DNA of 64,000 nucleotides from Luteolibacter sp. SL250 (lineage in GTDB: Bacteria > Verrucomicrobiota > Verrucomicrobiia > Verrucomicrobiales > Akkermansiaceae). The notes under the pieces are model-generated. The model did no database searches and had not been told where the DNA came from. It saw only the letters and a program-made list of their open reading frames with translations. The translations under genes were made by a program, and so were the position numbers. The stretch is taken from positions 3,348,001 through 3,412,000 of the forward strand of contig NZ_CP113054.1 of NCBI RefSeq assembly GCF_026625605.1. The letters are read 5' to 3'. Of this stretch, positions 44,073 to 52,302 are shown piece by piece (position 1 is the stretch's first letter; each line of letters begins with the position of its first letter).

Positions 44073-44761
44073 ACATCGTCATCCTCACCGGAGCGGGGGT
44101 TTCCGCGGAGTCAGGACTGCAGACCTTCCGCGGAGCGGACGGGCTGTGGGAGGGACACCGCGTGGAGGACGTGGCCACCCCGGATGCTTTCGGGCGGAAT
44201 CCGGAACTGGTCCAGCGGTTCTACAATGAGCGCCGCGCCCGGTTGCTGGACGGCACCGTCCACCCGAATCCGGCCCACCTCGCGCTGGCCCGGCTGGAGC
44301 GTGAATATCCCGGCCAGGTCCTGCTCATCACCCAGAACATCGACGACCTGCACGACCGCGCCGGTTCGAAAAATCTCCTCCACCTTCACGGTGAGCTCCT
44401 GAAATGCCGCTGCGTGGTCTGCGCCCATACCGGGGAAGTCCGCACGGATCTCACCGCCCGGTCCATCTGCCCGGAATGCGACTCCACGGGCACCCTGCGA
44501 CCGGACATCGTCTGGTTCGGGGAAATGCCCTACCATCTGGATGAAATCTCCGCCGCGCTCCAGCGGGCGGATCTTTTCGTGTCCATCGGCACCTCCGGCT
44601 CGGTTTATCCCGCCGCGGGCTTCGTCGCCATGGCCGCCAGGAACCAGGCCAGCACCCTGGAGCTGAATCTGGAGGCAACCAGCCGAGAGTTCCGCGACCG
44701 CCGCATGGGCCCGGCCAGCGAGGTGGTGCCGCTGTGGGTGGCCGAGGTACTCGGGAAATAG
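44069..44761 (+). CDS. cobB: NAD-dependent protein deacylase (class III sirtuin)
   Basis: The 230-aa protein has LTGAGVSAESGLQTFRG, TQNIDDLHDRAG, the catalytic His in HLHGEL, and a zinc site of four Cys (CRCVVC, CPEC). The FYNERRARL segment has the Tyr-x-x-Arg pair that in class III sirtuins binds succinyl or other acidic acyl groups, so desuccinylase or deacetylase activity is expected. It is cytosolic and translationally coupled to mnmE. Confidence 0.93.
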   Translation: MNIVILTGAGVSAESGLQTFRGADGLWEGHRVEDVATPDAFGRNPELVQRFYNERRARLLDGTVHPNPAHLALARLEREYPGQVLLITQNIDDLHDRAGSKNLLHLHGELLKCRCVVCAHTGEVRTDLTARSICPECDSTGTLRPDIVWFGEMPYHLDEISAALQRADLFVSIGTSGSVYPAAGFVAMAARNQASTLELNLEATSREFRDRRMGPASEVVPLWVAEVLGK

Positions 44762-44773
44762 CCTTCCGGATCA

Positions 44774-44992
44774 TCAATCCCCGATCTCCCCGAGGATCCT
44801 GGCGGACTCGAAATCAAAGGCCGTCAGCTCCAACCGGACGGTGGTGCCGGGCTGGAACACGGCCTTGCTGTCGGTGAGTGGTTTCGAAAGGTGGGCCATG
44901 ATGATTTTCCCATTCGGAAGTTCCGCACGGTAGAGGATTTCGTTGAGCTGGCTCAAAATTTTACCGGCGGCGTGGATGGTCGGATCTGGCAT
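44774..44992 (-). CDS. IF-1-like S1/OB-fold protein
   Basis: This is a 72-aa protein from the ATG at 44992, exactly the length of bacterial IF-1. The pattern ILYRAELPNGKIIMAHLSKP, then GTTVRLELTAFDFESARI, matches the five-stranded IF-1 OB fold (ELxNGxxxxAHxSG, GDxVxVELSPYDLxxGRI). It differs from typical IF-1 in the N-terminus and in lacking the usual KMRxNxIRI core. It may be the only infA of the genome or a divergent paralogue. It converges on the sirtuin gene with a 12-nt gap. Confidence 0.7.
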   Translation of the reverse strand: MPDPTIHAAGKILSQLNEILYRAELPNGKIIMAHLSKPLTDSKAVFQPGTTVRLELTAFDFESARILGEIGD

Positions 44993-45183
44993 GGCAGGCG
45001 TGTTCCCGGGGATAGTCACTCCATCCGCCACCGTCAGACAAGACCGGACGCGGGAACTTGTGGGAAACACCTGGCTTCCTTGCCAATGAGCCTGCTTGAC
45101 GACGGCGAAACAAAGCCCATGATTGCACCAAGTCCGTTTGCCGATCCGACGGGCCACCCCGAACTCCCGTCCGCTTCTCCGCC

Positions 45184-45594
45184 ATGACATCCCGCATTCT
45201 CCACGCTCTGCCGGCGCTCGCCACCCTCACCCTTTTCTCCTGCTATCCTTACCCGGAGCCGCCTCCGCACCACCAGCGTCCGCAGCGGGATGCCACCATC
45301 ACCGATGCGGAGCAACAGAAGATCAAAGACCAGCGCGACCGCATGAAGGACGCGCAGGAGCGTGACAGGGAGGCCATGACCGATGGCACCCCAACCGATC
45401 CTGGCACCACGCCGAAGCCACCGGAGAGAAAGCCGACGAATGTCCCGACCGCCCAGCCGGTCCCAGGCAAGGAAGGCTTCGTCTTCAGCCCGTTCAACAA
45501 CAAGGTCATCGACGTCCGCGACATGCCCAGCGGCACCCTCGTCGCCGACCCGACCTATCCAGCCTCGGAGAAAAAGCATTTCCGGGTTCCCTGA
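45184..45594 (+). CDS. Putative small lipoprotein
   Basis: The 136-aa protein has a signal peptide with lipobox-like TLFSC at about residue 20. A Pro- and His-rich segment follows (YPEPPPHHQRPQR), then a charged helix (AEQQKIKDQRDRMKDAQERD), a Pro/Thr linker and a C-terminal GFVFSPFNNKVIDVRDMPSG that resembles small conserved lipoproteins of this phylum. Function unknown. A strong terminator follows. Confidence 0.7.
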   Translation: MTSRILHALPALATLTLFSCYPYPEPPPHHQRPQRDATITDAEQQKIKDQRDRMKDAQERDREAMTDGTPTDPGTTPKPPERKPTNVPTAQPVPGKEGFVFSPFNNKVIDVRDMPSGTLVADPTYPASEKKHFRVP

Positions 45595-45632
45595 ACCGCG
45601 TCTTTTCCCGGTCAACCTATTCCAGGAAAGCC

Positions 45633-45662
45633 AACCGGGTCCGGCACTGGACCCGGTTTTTC
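45633..45662 (+). terminator. Intrinsic terminator between lipoprotein and tyrA
   Basis: AACCGGGTCC (45633-45642) pairs with GGACCCGGTT (45649-45658) over 10 bp, followed by a T run. It lies only 10 nt before tyrA. Confidence 0.85.
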
Positions 45663-45668
45663 GTTCCG

Positions 45669-46535
45669 ATGAGAGACGATTTCACGAATGTCACGATCCT
45701 AGGCGGAGGGCTGCTCGGCGGCTCCCTCGCCCTTGCTCTTCCCAAACCCGGCGGCGTGCCGCGGGTGAAGCTGTGGGTCCGCCGGGCGGAAACCGCGGCG
45801 GAAGCGGAAGCCGCTGGCATCACGGAGGTGACCTGTGATCTGGCGGAGGCCGTGGCGGAGGCGGATCTCATCATCCTGGCCGTGCCGGTCGGTGTCATGC
45901 CCGGGCTGGTATCCGCCGCTGTGGAATCCGGCCTCCGGGAGGGCTGCCTCATCACGGATGTGGGCAGCGTGAAACAATTCCCCCACCAGGCGATCACCCC
46001 TCTGCTGGCCGGGACGGGTGTCCATTTCATCGGCAGCCATCCCATGGCCGGATCGGAGAAAACCGGCATCACCGCCGCCGACGCCGATCTTTTCAGGAAC
46101 GCCGCCTGTATCCTGACCAATGACGATCATGTCGCAGGCTCGGAAGCCGCGGCGCTGGACCGCTTCTGGCAGTCGCTCGGCTGCCGCACCGCGTGGATGA
46201 GCGCGGAGGTCCATGACGCGCTGGTCGCCCGGATCAGCCATCTGCCTCACATCATTTCCGCCAGCGGCGCCCGCATCTCCCTCCAGGATCCTGCGGAGGG
46301 ACGTTTCGGTGGTGGCGGGCTGCGCGACACCACGCGTGTGGCGGGAGGAAATCCGGACATGTGGGCGGAAATTCTCATCGAGAACCGCAGGGCCATCGCC
46401 GCACCGCTCCGCGAAACCATCGAGGATCTCCGTGAAATCCTTGCCAGCCTCGAAAACGGCGAACAAGAAAGCGTCCGCCAATGGCTCACCACCGCCAAGG
46501 AACGGCGGGATCTCTACCAATCACCCATCACCTGA
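45669..46535 (+). CDS. tyrA: Prephenate dehydrogenase
   Basis: This is a 288-aa NAD(P)-binding enzyme with VTILGGGLLGGSLALAL, DLIILAVPV, LITDVGSVK and the family signature FIGSHPMAGSEKTG. It oxidatively decarboxylates prephenate (or arogenate) towards tyrosine. It lacks an ACT domain or fused chorismate mutase. aroA follows after 11 nt, a common aromatic-pathway pairing, and cmk and plsC complete the run. Confidence 0.92.
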   Translation: MRDDFTNVTILGGGLLGGSLALALPKPGGVPRVKLWVRRAETAAEAEAAGITEVTCDLAEAVAEADLIILAVPVGVMPGLVSAAVESGLREGCLITDVGSVKQFPHQAITPLLAGTGVHFIGSHPMAGSEKTGITAADADLFRNAACILTNDDHVAGSEAAALDRFWQSLGCRTAWMSAEVHDALVARISHLPHIISASGARISLQDPAEGRFGGGGLRDTTRVAGGNPDMWAEILIENRRAIAAPLRETIEDLREILASLENGEQESVRQWLTTAKERRDLYQSPIT

Positions 46536-46546
46536 CCAGCGCCCAC

Positions 46547-47899
46547 ATGTCGTCGGAATTCCGAGTCAAAGCCATCACCCGCCTCCATGCAGAATTCAGC
46601 GTGCCCGGCGACAAGAGCATGTCCCACCGGGCCGCCATCCTCGGCGGGCTTTCCAACGGCTCCTGCACGATCCGGAATTTCCTCCCCAGTGAGGACTGCG
46701 TGAACACGCTCAACGCGATGAAGTCGCTGGGCGCCAACTACGAGGTGCTGGAAGCGCTGGAAGGCTACGGTCCGGTGGATCTGGTGATCCACGGCCAGTC
46801 CGGCAAACTCAGCGCGCCCGCCGCCCCCATCGACTGCGGGAATTCCGGCACCGGCATGCGCCTGCTCGCCGGACTGCTGGCCGGCCAGCCATTCACCACT
46901 GAGCTTTTCGGGGATGCCTCCCTTTCCGGCCGCCCGATGGGCCGCATCACCGTGCCTCTCGGCCAGATGGGCGCGAACATCGAGACCAAGGGTGAAAAGC
47001 CCGGCTGCGCCCCTCTGCTGATCCATGGAGCGAAGCTCACCCCCATCGACTATGACATGCCGGTGGCCAGCGCCCAGGTGAAGAGCGCCGTCCTGCTGGC
47101 CGGTCTGTTCGCGGATGGAACGACCTCCGTCACCCAGCCTGCGGAAACGCGGGACCACACGGAGCGCATGCTGACTTCCTTCCGCGTCAGCACGAAGCAC
47201 GAGGGCAACACCATCTCCATCTACGGCGGCCAGGTGCCGGAGGCCACGGACTTCATCGTTCCAGGTGACATTTCCAGCGCCGCCTTCTGGCTCGTCGCGG
47301 CGGCCGCCATCCCCGGCTCCCGCCTGGTCATCAAGAACGTGGGACTCAACCCCACCCGCACCGCCATCCTCAAGGTGCTCTCCCGCATGGGCGCGCACAT
47401 GATCGACGTGCTGCATGAGACCCACGGCGAACCCATCGGCAATGTCGAGATCCACGGTGCGGAACTGCATGGCACGACCATTTTCCCGGAGGAAGTGCCG
47501 AACCTCATCGACGAGATCCCGGTCATCGCCGTCGCCGCCGCGCTCGCGGAAGGCCGGACGATCATCCGCAACGCGAAGGAACTCCGCGTGAAGGAAACCG
47601 ACCGCATCACCACGGTGGTGGACAACCTCCGGGCCATGGGCGCGAATGTCACCGAGTTCGAGGACGGCATGGAGATCGAGGGCGGCGCGCCGCTCCACGG
47701 TGCGACCATCGACAGCTTCGGCGACCACCGGATCGCCATGGCATTCGCCATCGCCGGCCTGTTCGCCTCCGGCGAGACGGTCATCCGCAACGTCGAGTGT
47801 GTGAACACATCCTACCCGGGCTTCGCCCACCACCTTGACGCCATCCGCCGGGAGAAATCCGCCCCGGAAGACTTCAACCTGCCCACCGTTTCCAAGTGA
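46547..47899 (+). CDS. aroA: 3-phosphoshikimate 1-carboxyvinyltransferase (EPSP synthase)
   Basis: The 450-aa protein from the ATG at 46547 has the EPSPS motifs FSVPGDKSMSHRAAIL (catalytic Lys), IDCGNSGTGMRLLAG, SLSGRPMGRI, LRVKETDRI and DSFGDHRIAMAFAIAG. It transfers an enolpyruvyl group from PEP to shikimate 3-phosphate. The GNSGTGMR segment follows the class II pattern as far as can be judged by eye. The stop is shared with the cmk start (GTGA). Confidence 0.95.
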   Translation: MSSEFRVKAITRLHAEFSVPGDKSMSHRAAILGGLSNGSCTIRNFLPSEDCVNTLNAMKSLGANYEVLEALEGYGPVDLVIHGQSGKLSAPAAPIDCGNSGTGMRLLAGLLAGQPFTTELFGDASLSGRPMGRITVPLGQMGANIETKGEKPGCAPLLIHGAKLTPIDYDMPVASAQVKSAVLLAGLFADGTTSVTQPAETRDHTERMLTSFRVSTKHEGNTISIYGGQVPEATDFIVPGDISSAAFWLVAAAAIPGSRLVIKNVGLNPTRTAILKVLSRMGAHMIDVLHETHGEPIGNVEIHGAELHGTTIFPEEVPNLIDEIPVIAVAAALAEGRTIIRNAKELRVKETDRITTVVDNLRAMGANVTEFEDGMEIEGGAPLHGATIDSFGDHRIAMAFAIAGLFASGETVIRNVECVNTSYPGFAHHLDAIRREKSAPEDFNLPTVSK

Positions 47900-48561
47900 G
47901 CGCGCCCCACACCCACTTCGCCATCGCACTGGACGGCCCCGCCGCCTCCGGCAAAAGCACCCTTGCCAAGAATCTCGCCGCAAGGCTGGGCCTGGTGATG
48001 GTGAACTCAGGCGCGATGTACCGTGCCGTGACCTGGAAGGCGCTGAAGGAAAACATCTCCCCCTCGGACAACGGCGCCGTCGTGGAGATGCTCGGCCGGA
48101 TCACCATCACCACCGGGGTGAAGGAGAACCTTTCCACCATCGAGATCGACGGTGAGGACCCCGGCGACGCGCTCAGGAGTGAGGAAGTGAACGCGAACGT
48201 CTCCGCCATTTCCGCCATCCCGGAAGTGCGCGTGCTGCTGGTCAACCTCCAGCGCGACTACCTGCAGGGCCACAGCATCGTGATGGAAGGCCGGGACATC
48301 GGCTCCGTGGTGTTCCCGGACACGCCCTACAAGATCTATGTGGACGCGGCTGAGCATGTGCGCGCCGCCCGCCGCAGCCAGGTGGGTGAGATCGACTCCG
48401 TCGCCGCCCGGGACGCCGCGGACAGCAAGCGCAACACCTCCCCTCTCGTCATCGCGGAAGGGGCCACGGTCCTGGACACGTCCGACCACACCATCGAAAG
48501 CGGCGTGGACGCCGCCATCGACATCCTCCGCCAACAAGGCCTTCCCCTTTCCCGACCATGA
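47896..48561 (+). CDS. cmk: Cytidylate kinase
   Basis: This is a 221-aa kinase with P-loop LDGPAASGKSTLAKNLA, LGLVMVNSGAMYRAV and the signature EGRDIGSVVFPD. It phosphorylates CMP and dCMP. It starts with GTG at 47896, overlapping the aroA stop as GTGA. The aroA-cmk pairing is known in many bacteria. Its stop overlaps plsC as ATGA. Confidence 0.95.
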   Translation: MSAPHTHFAIALDGPAASGKSTLAKNLAARLGLVMVNSGAMYRAVTWKALKENISPSDNGAVVEMLGRITITTGVKENLSTIEIDGEDPGDALRSEEVNANVSAISAIPEVRVLLVNLQRDYLQGHSIVMEGRDIGSVVFPDTPYKIYVDAAEHVRAARRSQVGEIDSVAARDAADSKRNTSPLVIAEGATVLDTSDHTIESGVDAAIDILRQQGLPLSRP

Positions 48562-49166
48562 TGAGGTGGATCTACTGGCTGGGCTGGATGTCGTTCGGCG
48601 CCGCATTCCGGACCATCTTCGGGATGAGGGTCATCGGCGGGGAAAATCTGATCACGGAAGGTCCGGTTCTCGTGGCCTCCAACCACCAGAGCTTCCTCGA
48701 TCCGCCGTTGATCGGGAACCTCTACAAGACGGAGATGGTCTTCCTGGCGCGCAAATCCCTCTTCAAAGGACCCGCAACCTGGGTCTATCCCCAATGGAAC
48801 GCCATTCCCGTGGACCAGGACCGGCCGGACATGGCCAGTCTGAAGACCATCATCCGCAAGCTGAAGGAAGGCCACCGCGTGCTGGTGTTCCCGGAAGGCG
48901 CGCGGACGATGGACGGAAGCCTCGGTGAGGCAGCCCCGGGCATCGGCCTCATTGCCGCGAAGTCGGGAGCACCCATCCAGCCGGTCAGGATCAGCGGTGC
49001 CCGTGAGGCCCTGCCGCGTGGTTCAGGCCGCATCCGCTTCGCCCGGATCACAGTGACCATCGGCAAACCGATCCACCTGACTCCGGAAGAGCTGAAAGCG
49101 GCATCCGGCAAGCAGGGCTATGATGATCTGGCCAAGAGGATCATGGCCTCCATCGGCGAGCTCTGA
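48558..49166 (+). CDS. plsC: 1-acyl-sn-glycerol-3-phosphate acyltransferase
   Basis: The 202-aa protein has one N-terminal hydrophobic segment and the acyltransferase blocks SNHQSFLDPP (NHxxxxD, block I), FPEGARTMDG (block III) and PIQPVRISGA (block IV). It acylates lysophosphatidate in the inner membrane for phospholipid synthesis. It is the last gene of the tyrA-aroA-cmk-plsC run and is coupled to cmk. Confidence 0.92.
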   Translation: MMRWIYWLGWMSFGAAFRTIFGMRVIGGENLITEGPVLVASNHQSFLDPPLIGNLYKTEMVFLARKSLFKGPATWVYPQWNAIPVDQDRPDMASLKTIIRKLKEGHRVLVFPEGARTMDGSLGEAAPGIGLIAAKSGAPIQPVRISGAREALPRGSGRIRFARITVTIGKPIHLTPEELKAASGKQGYDDLAKRIMASIGEL

Positions 49167-49491
49167 AGCCTTCCGACCGGAAGATCCCGGAAGATAAGGC
49201 AGCCCCGAGAGGACAGTGCCGTTCATCTGCGGTGGGTCATCCCCGCATTCCGTGGCATCACGCCTTCTTGTTCATTGGACACTTTTTCTGGCTCATCACG
49301 GCTATTCCCGATTCATATCCGATGAATAAAACAGAAGTCATGATTTTCTTACTGCACAGTATGTCTCATCCCGAAATCCGCATGAACACCGGTCGTTTTC
49401 CTCACATATGGAAAGCAAAAAAGCCGCCCCTTGCGGAGCGGCTGCATTAGGATTCAGATGGCGGGTGGATCGCCCGGCATCATAACAGGAA
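49167..49491. other. Gene-free convergent intergenic stretch
   Basis: These 325 bases between plsC and the minus-strand transpeptidase frame include a markedly AT-rich part (49305-49420) and the minus-strand terminator at 49417-49443. A 72-codon plus-strand frame exists (49232-49450) but runs through that terminator and has no start signal. Nothing else was recognised. Confidence 0.55.
49417..49443 (-). terminator. Intrinsic terminator after the transpeptidase/HTH frame
   Basis: On the minus strand AGCCGC-x-CC pairs around a short TTGC-type loop with one mismatch, then six T follow (six A at 49417-49422 on the plus strand). It serves the gene ending at 49492. Confidence 0.75.
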
Positions 49492-49842
49492 TCAGAGGTC
49501 GGATTTGAGGGCCTGGAACTTGGCCTTCAGTTTGGCGAGATCAGCCTCAGCCTTGTCGATCTGGTTGGCGAGAGCGGACAACGCGTTGAGCTTCGAGGAG
49601 AAGCTTCCGCCCTTGCCACCTTTGACGGATGCGCCCTTACGGCCGCGCTTCGCGCCGGAAGAAGCGCCGGATTTCAGCCAACTGGCGATGGTAAGCTGGG
49701 AGATGCCATACTTCTTCGAGGCAGCGCTCTGACCGCCACGGCCATTGTCGTCATTATACTTTTGGACGAAGCCGAGGATATCGTTCTTCTCCTCGTCGGT
49801 ATATCGCTTCCCTTTCGGGGCTTTCTTGGTGGATGTGCTCAT
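49492..49842 (-). CDS. Probable independent HTH/coiled-coil protein nested in the 3' end of the larger frame
   Basis: From the ATG at 49842 a 116-aa basic protein reads MSTSTKKAPKGKRYTDEEK, then a transposase-like HTH (QSAASKKYGISQ, TIASWLKSG), a Lys/Gly/Ser linker and a C-terminal leucine-zipper-like helix. The promoter pattern TTGCGC-16-TAGGTT lies 8 nt before this ATG, and the DNA just upstream is AT-rich, unlike coding sequence here. A DNA-binding role is likely. Whether cells make the fused protein, the short one or both cannot be told from sequence alone. Confidence 0.55.
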   Translation of the reverse strand: MSTSTKKAPKGKRYTDEEKNDILGFVQKYNDDNGRGGQSAASKKYGISQLTIASWLKSGASSGAKRGRKGASVKGGKGGSFSSKLNALSALANQIDKAEADLAKLKAKFQALKSDL

Positions 49843-51048
49843 CGGGGCGGAACCTAACTTGGACTTTCGGGCGCGCAAGTTAAATTGTGACATTTGTTTT
49901 GATATTATTTCACCATTGCGCTGCGACACCACCCCCTCCAGGAGACGGATGACCCGTCTATCAGATAGTTTTTCGATCCAATGTTCGGAGCCGGCCTTCA
50001 CCAATGGGCGGGCCACCACCCCACCGAATCCGAAGAACAGATCCACATCCTGCTTTGTCTCCAGATCGGAAATGCCATCTCCCATCATCGCTGTTTTCGC
50101 GGGCAACAGAGCGGCTTTCCACTCGCGGATGATCTCATTCTTCCCGAGATTCCGCGTGGTGGGGTAGTCCGTTCCATATCCGGCGTATTTCCCTTTTCCG
50201 TCGAGATGGAGGGGAACCGCCTCGACATGCTCGATCCCCAGGTGGTCGGCGAGAGGCTTGATGAGAGGGGCAAACCCTCCGGAAACGATGACAGGCAGCC
50301 AGTTGTTCTTTTTCAACCACTTGATGAGACCCACCGCTCCCGGCATCATGGTGCTGATATACTGGGCCGCCACCGCATCGCAGGTCTTCCTGTCCGGCCG
50401 GATGATCTCCATCCGGCGCGGGAAAACCTCATCCAGCGGGATGGCTCCGTTCATCGCGGCATCCGTCAGCGCGACGACCTGCGCATACACTTTCGCCCCT
50501 CTGGCGCGCGCCAGTTCATCGATGCCTTCGATCGATGACAGCGTGGAATCGCAGTCGAAGAACATGATATTCGGCCCATTCCGTTCCGGAGGATGAATGA
50601 AAACCCGGTCACCGACCGACACCATTTCAAACAACTCCTCCATCTCCGCGTTCCTCAACCTGACACAGCCCCAACTGGCCGGCCGGCCGATCAGATTCTC
50701 ATGGTTGGTCCCATGGATATAGATGAAACGCTCCATGGTGTTGGCGTTCTCCGGGTCCAGGCCTTCCAGGCGGATGATACGTGTGAGCACCAGATCCTCG
50801 TTCTTTTGGGTGCCCTTCTTCCAGATTCCGACAGGGACCCTCTGTTTGAAGATGGTATGGCGCTTCCGGTCCCCTCCGATCATCTCGGAAATGCGGAACC
50901 GGCCGACCGGAGTGCGGTAGCTGCCCTCCCGGAAGCCGACACCCTTTGCCGCCGTGGAGACGGCGAAGCTGCGGAGCAGCCCGCTTTTGTCGAATACATC
51001 GAGCTTCTGCCCGTCGATCGAGACCTCTAGATGAATGGATTTGCTCAT
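49492..51048 (-). CDS. L,D-transpeptidase - HAD-IB phosphatase - HTH/coiled-coil open frame
   Basis: This is a continuous 518-codon frame. Residues ~1-155 form a YkuD L,D-transpeptidase domain with IYIHGTNHENLIGRPASWGC and the catalytic SxGCVR pattern, but no signal peptide. Residues ~160-385 are an HAD-IB (SerB-like) phosphatase: FFDCDSTLSSIEGIDELA (motif I), VIVSGGF (II), MMGDGISDLE (IV). Residues ~403-518 are a basic HTH (YTDEEKNDILGFV, KKYGISQLTIASWL), a Gly/Lys linker and a coiled coil (IDKAEADLAKLKAKFQALK). The start overlaps the ketosynthase stop as ATGA. A promoter-like, AT-rich segment inside the frame suggests the last part is a separate gene. Confidence 0.8.
   Translation of the reverse strand: MSKSIHLEVSIDGQKLDVFDKSGLLRSFAVSTAAKGVGFREGSYRTPVGRFRISEMIGGDRKRHTIFKQRVPVGIWKKGTQKNEDLVLTRIIRLEGLDPENANTMERFIYIHGTNHENLIGRPASWGCVRLRNAEMEELFEMVSVGDRVFIHPPERNGPNIMFFDCDSTLSSIEGIDELARARGAKVYAQVVALTDAAMNGAIPLDEVFPRRMEIIRPDRKTCDAVAAQYISTMMPGAVGLIKWLKKNNWLPVIVSGGFAPLIKPLADHLGIEHVEAVPLHLDGKGKYAGYGTDYPTTRNLGKNEIIREWKAALLPAKTAMMGDGISDLETKQDVDLFFGFGGVVARPLVKAGSEHWIEKLSDRRVIRLLEGVVSQRNGEIISKQMSQFNLRARKSKLGSAPMSTSTKKAPKGKRYTDEEKNDILGFVQKYNDDNGRGGQSAASKKYGISQLTIASWLKSGASSGAKRGRKGASVKGGKGGSFSSKLNALSALANQIDKAEADLAKLKAKFQALKSDL
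49851..49878 (-). promoter_or_regulatory. Leaderless-type promoter inside the transpeptidase frame
   Basis: On the minus strand TTGCGC (49873-49878), a 16-bp spacer and TAGGTT (49851-49856) precede the ATG at 49842 by 8 nt. An AT-rich run (49880-49912) lies upstream, in the position of an UP element. Confidence 0.55.
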
Positions 51049-52205
51049 GGAGAAATTACCAGCAGGGAGTTGTGCCCGCCCATGCCGTGGGACAGCTTGA
51101 ACACCGGACCGCCCGCGTCAACCGGCATGCGCGGCATGGAAAAACCGGGAGGAACAGTGAGGTGGTCCGCATTCGGCGGCAACTGGCCGTCCCTCAGGAA
51201 GCGGGTGAGGATCACACTCTCCAGCAAGCCGCTCGCACCGATGGTGTGGCCGATGAAGGGCTTCAGCGGATGGAGCGACGGCCGCCGCCCTTCCGGAAAG
51301 ACCCGGTTGAGGATCACCGGATCCGCCCTTCCTTGGACGGCGGTGCCGGTGGCATGGGGAGATATGGCATGGCAGCCACCCACATCATCCAGCGCCTTCA
51401 ACAACAGCGGGATCGTATTACCTCCGTCCTTTGGAATGCCCACGGGATCGGCAGCATCCGAGTTTGAAGCGTGATAGACCAATGAGGGTCCGGAGTCATA
51501 CCCTGCTTCAAACGCCATGGCAGCGGCACCCTCACCGGGAACGAATCCATGGCTTTCCGGATGATAAGGATCCGGCTGGAACGCAGATGAGAGAAGGCCG
51601 GACGCGGCATAGTTGTCCAGCAGCAGCGGCACCAAGGGCAGATCCACCGCCACGGCGAGCGCCCGCCGGGCGAGGCCGCATTTCAACATCATCATCGCAA
51701 CGCCGACGGCATCCAGCCCGGCGGCACAGCCGCTGGCGGTCACATGGTTCGGCCCGGTGATGCCCAGCTCGATGGAGATGGCGCTGGCGGGCTCGCTGTG
51801 GATGGTGTTGCTCGCGGCCATCAGTTTGAACGGCCTGCGTCCGGGCCACGGACCCAGCCACCCGGCGGCATTTCCCCTGCTGGTACCGACGACCAGGGCG
51901 GCATCCCGCAGATCCTCCGCAGTCCATCCGGCGTCCCTCACGGCCTCACGGGCCACGTGCAGGGCGGCCATGGTGGCGGGGCTCCATTTCCGGTGGATGA
52001 GCAGCTCCCTTCCGCGGATCCATGCAGCGGGCAGGGCGGCGTGCGGACTATCCTCTCCCAGCAACTCCCCCAGCCTCCTGAAAGGATTCCGACGGGCGAG
52101 GATCCCCTGATGAAGCGCGGGGACATCCTCCCCCAAGGCTGAAAGGGCACCCAGCCCGGTGATGGAAAAACGTGTGTTGATGCGCCCGCAGTAGCAGAGT
52201 GCCAC
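51045..52205 (-). CDS. Beta-ketoacyl-ACP synthase (KAS II-like)
   Basis: This is a 386-aa thiolase-fold enzyme with the active-site Cys in TASGCAAGLDAVG, the first His in SPHATGTAVQGRAD and the second in KPFIGHTIGASG, so the Cys-His-His triad is complete. It is shorter than FabF and divergent in between (EPASAISIELG, FVPGEGAAAMAFE). The start is uncertain: a GTG at 52205 precedes the first core strand RFSITGLGALSALG. It is translationally coupled to the transpeptidase/HAD frame and has no other fatty-acid genes next to it, which points to a specialised acyl product. Confidence 0.82.
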   Translation of the reverse strand: MALCYCGRINTRFSITGLGALSALGEDVPALHQGILARRNPFRRLGELLGEDSPHAALPAAWIRGRELLIHRKWSPATMAALHVAREAVRDAGWTAEDLRDAALVVGTSRGNAAGWLGPWPGRRPFKLMAASNTIHSEPASAISIELGITGPNHVTASGCAAGLDAVGVAMMMLKCGLARRALAVAVDLPLVPLLLDNYAASGLLSSAFQPDPYHPESHGFVPGEGAAAMAFEAGYDSGPSLVYHASNSDAADPVGIPKDGGNTIPLLLKALDDVGGCHAISPHATGTAVQGRADPVILNRVFPEGRRPSLHPLKPFIGHTIGASGLLESVILTRFLRDGQLPPNADHLTVPPGFSMPRMPVDAGGPVFKLSHGMGGHNSLLVISP

Positions 52206-52302
52206 CGCTTTTCAACCGCCAACGCATAAAGACCTTGCCCGGAAATGTGGTCCGTCCAGACTCGGGGCGGCAGCCGGGATGCTTCCCGCGGCGGATTCCT
52301 TC

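Noticed and set aside
49232..49450. 72-codon plus-strand frame after plsC
   Set aside because: It runs through the minus-strand terminator and shows no start signal or conserved pattern.
52205..52240. Leaderless promoter for the ketosynthase gene
   Set aside because: TTGAAA-16-TACTGC would point to an ATC codon rather than ATG or GTG, so the fit was judged accidental and the start left uncertain.
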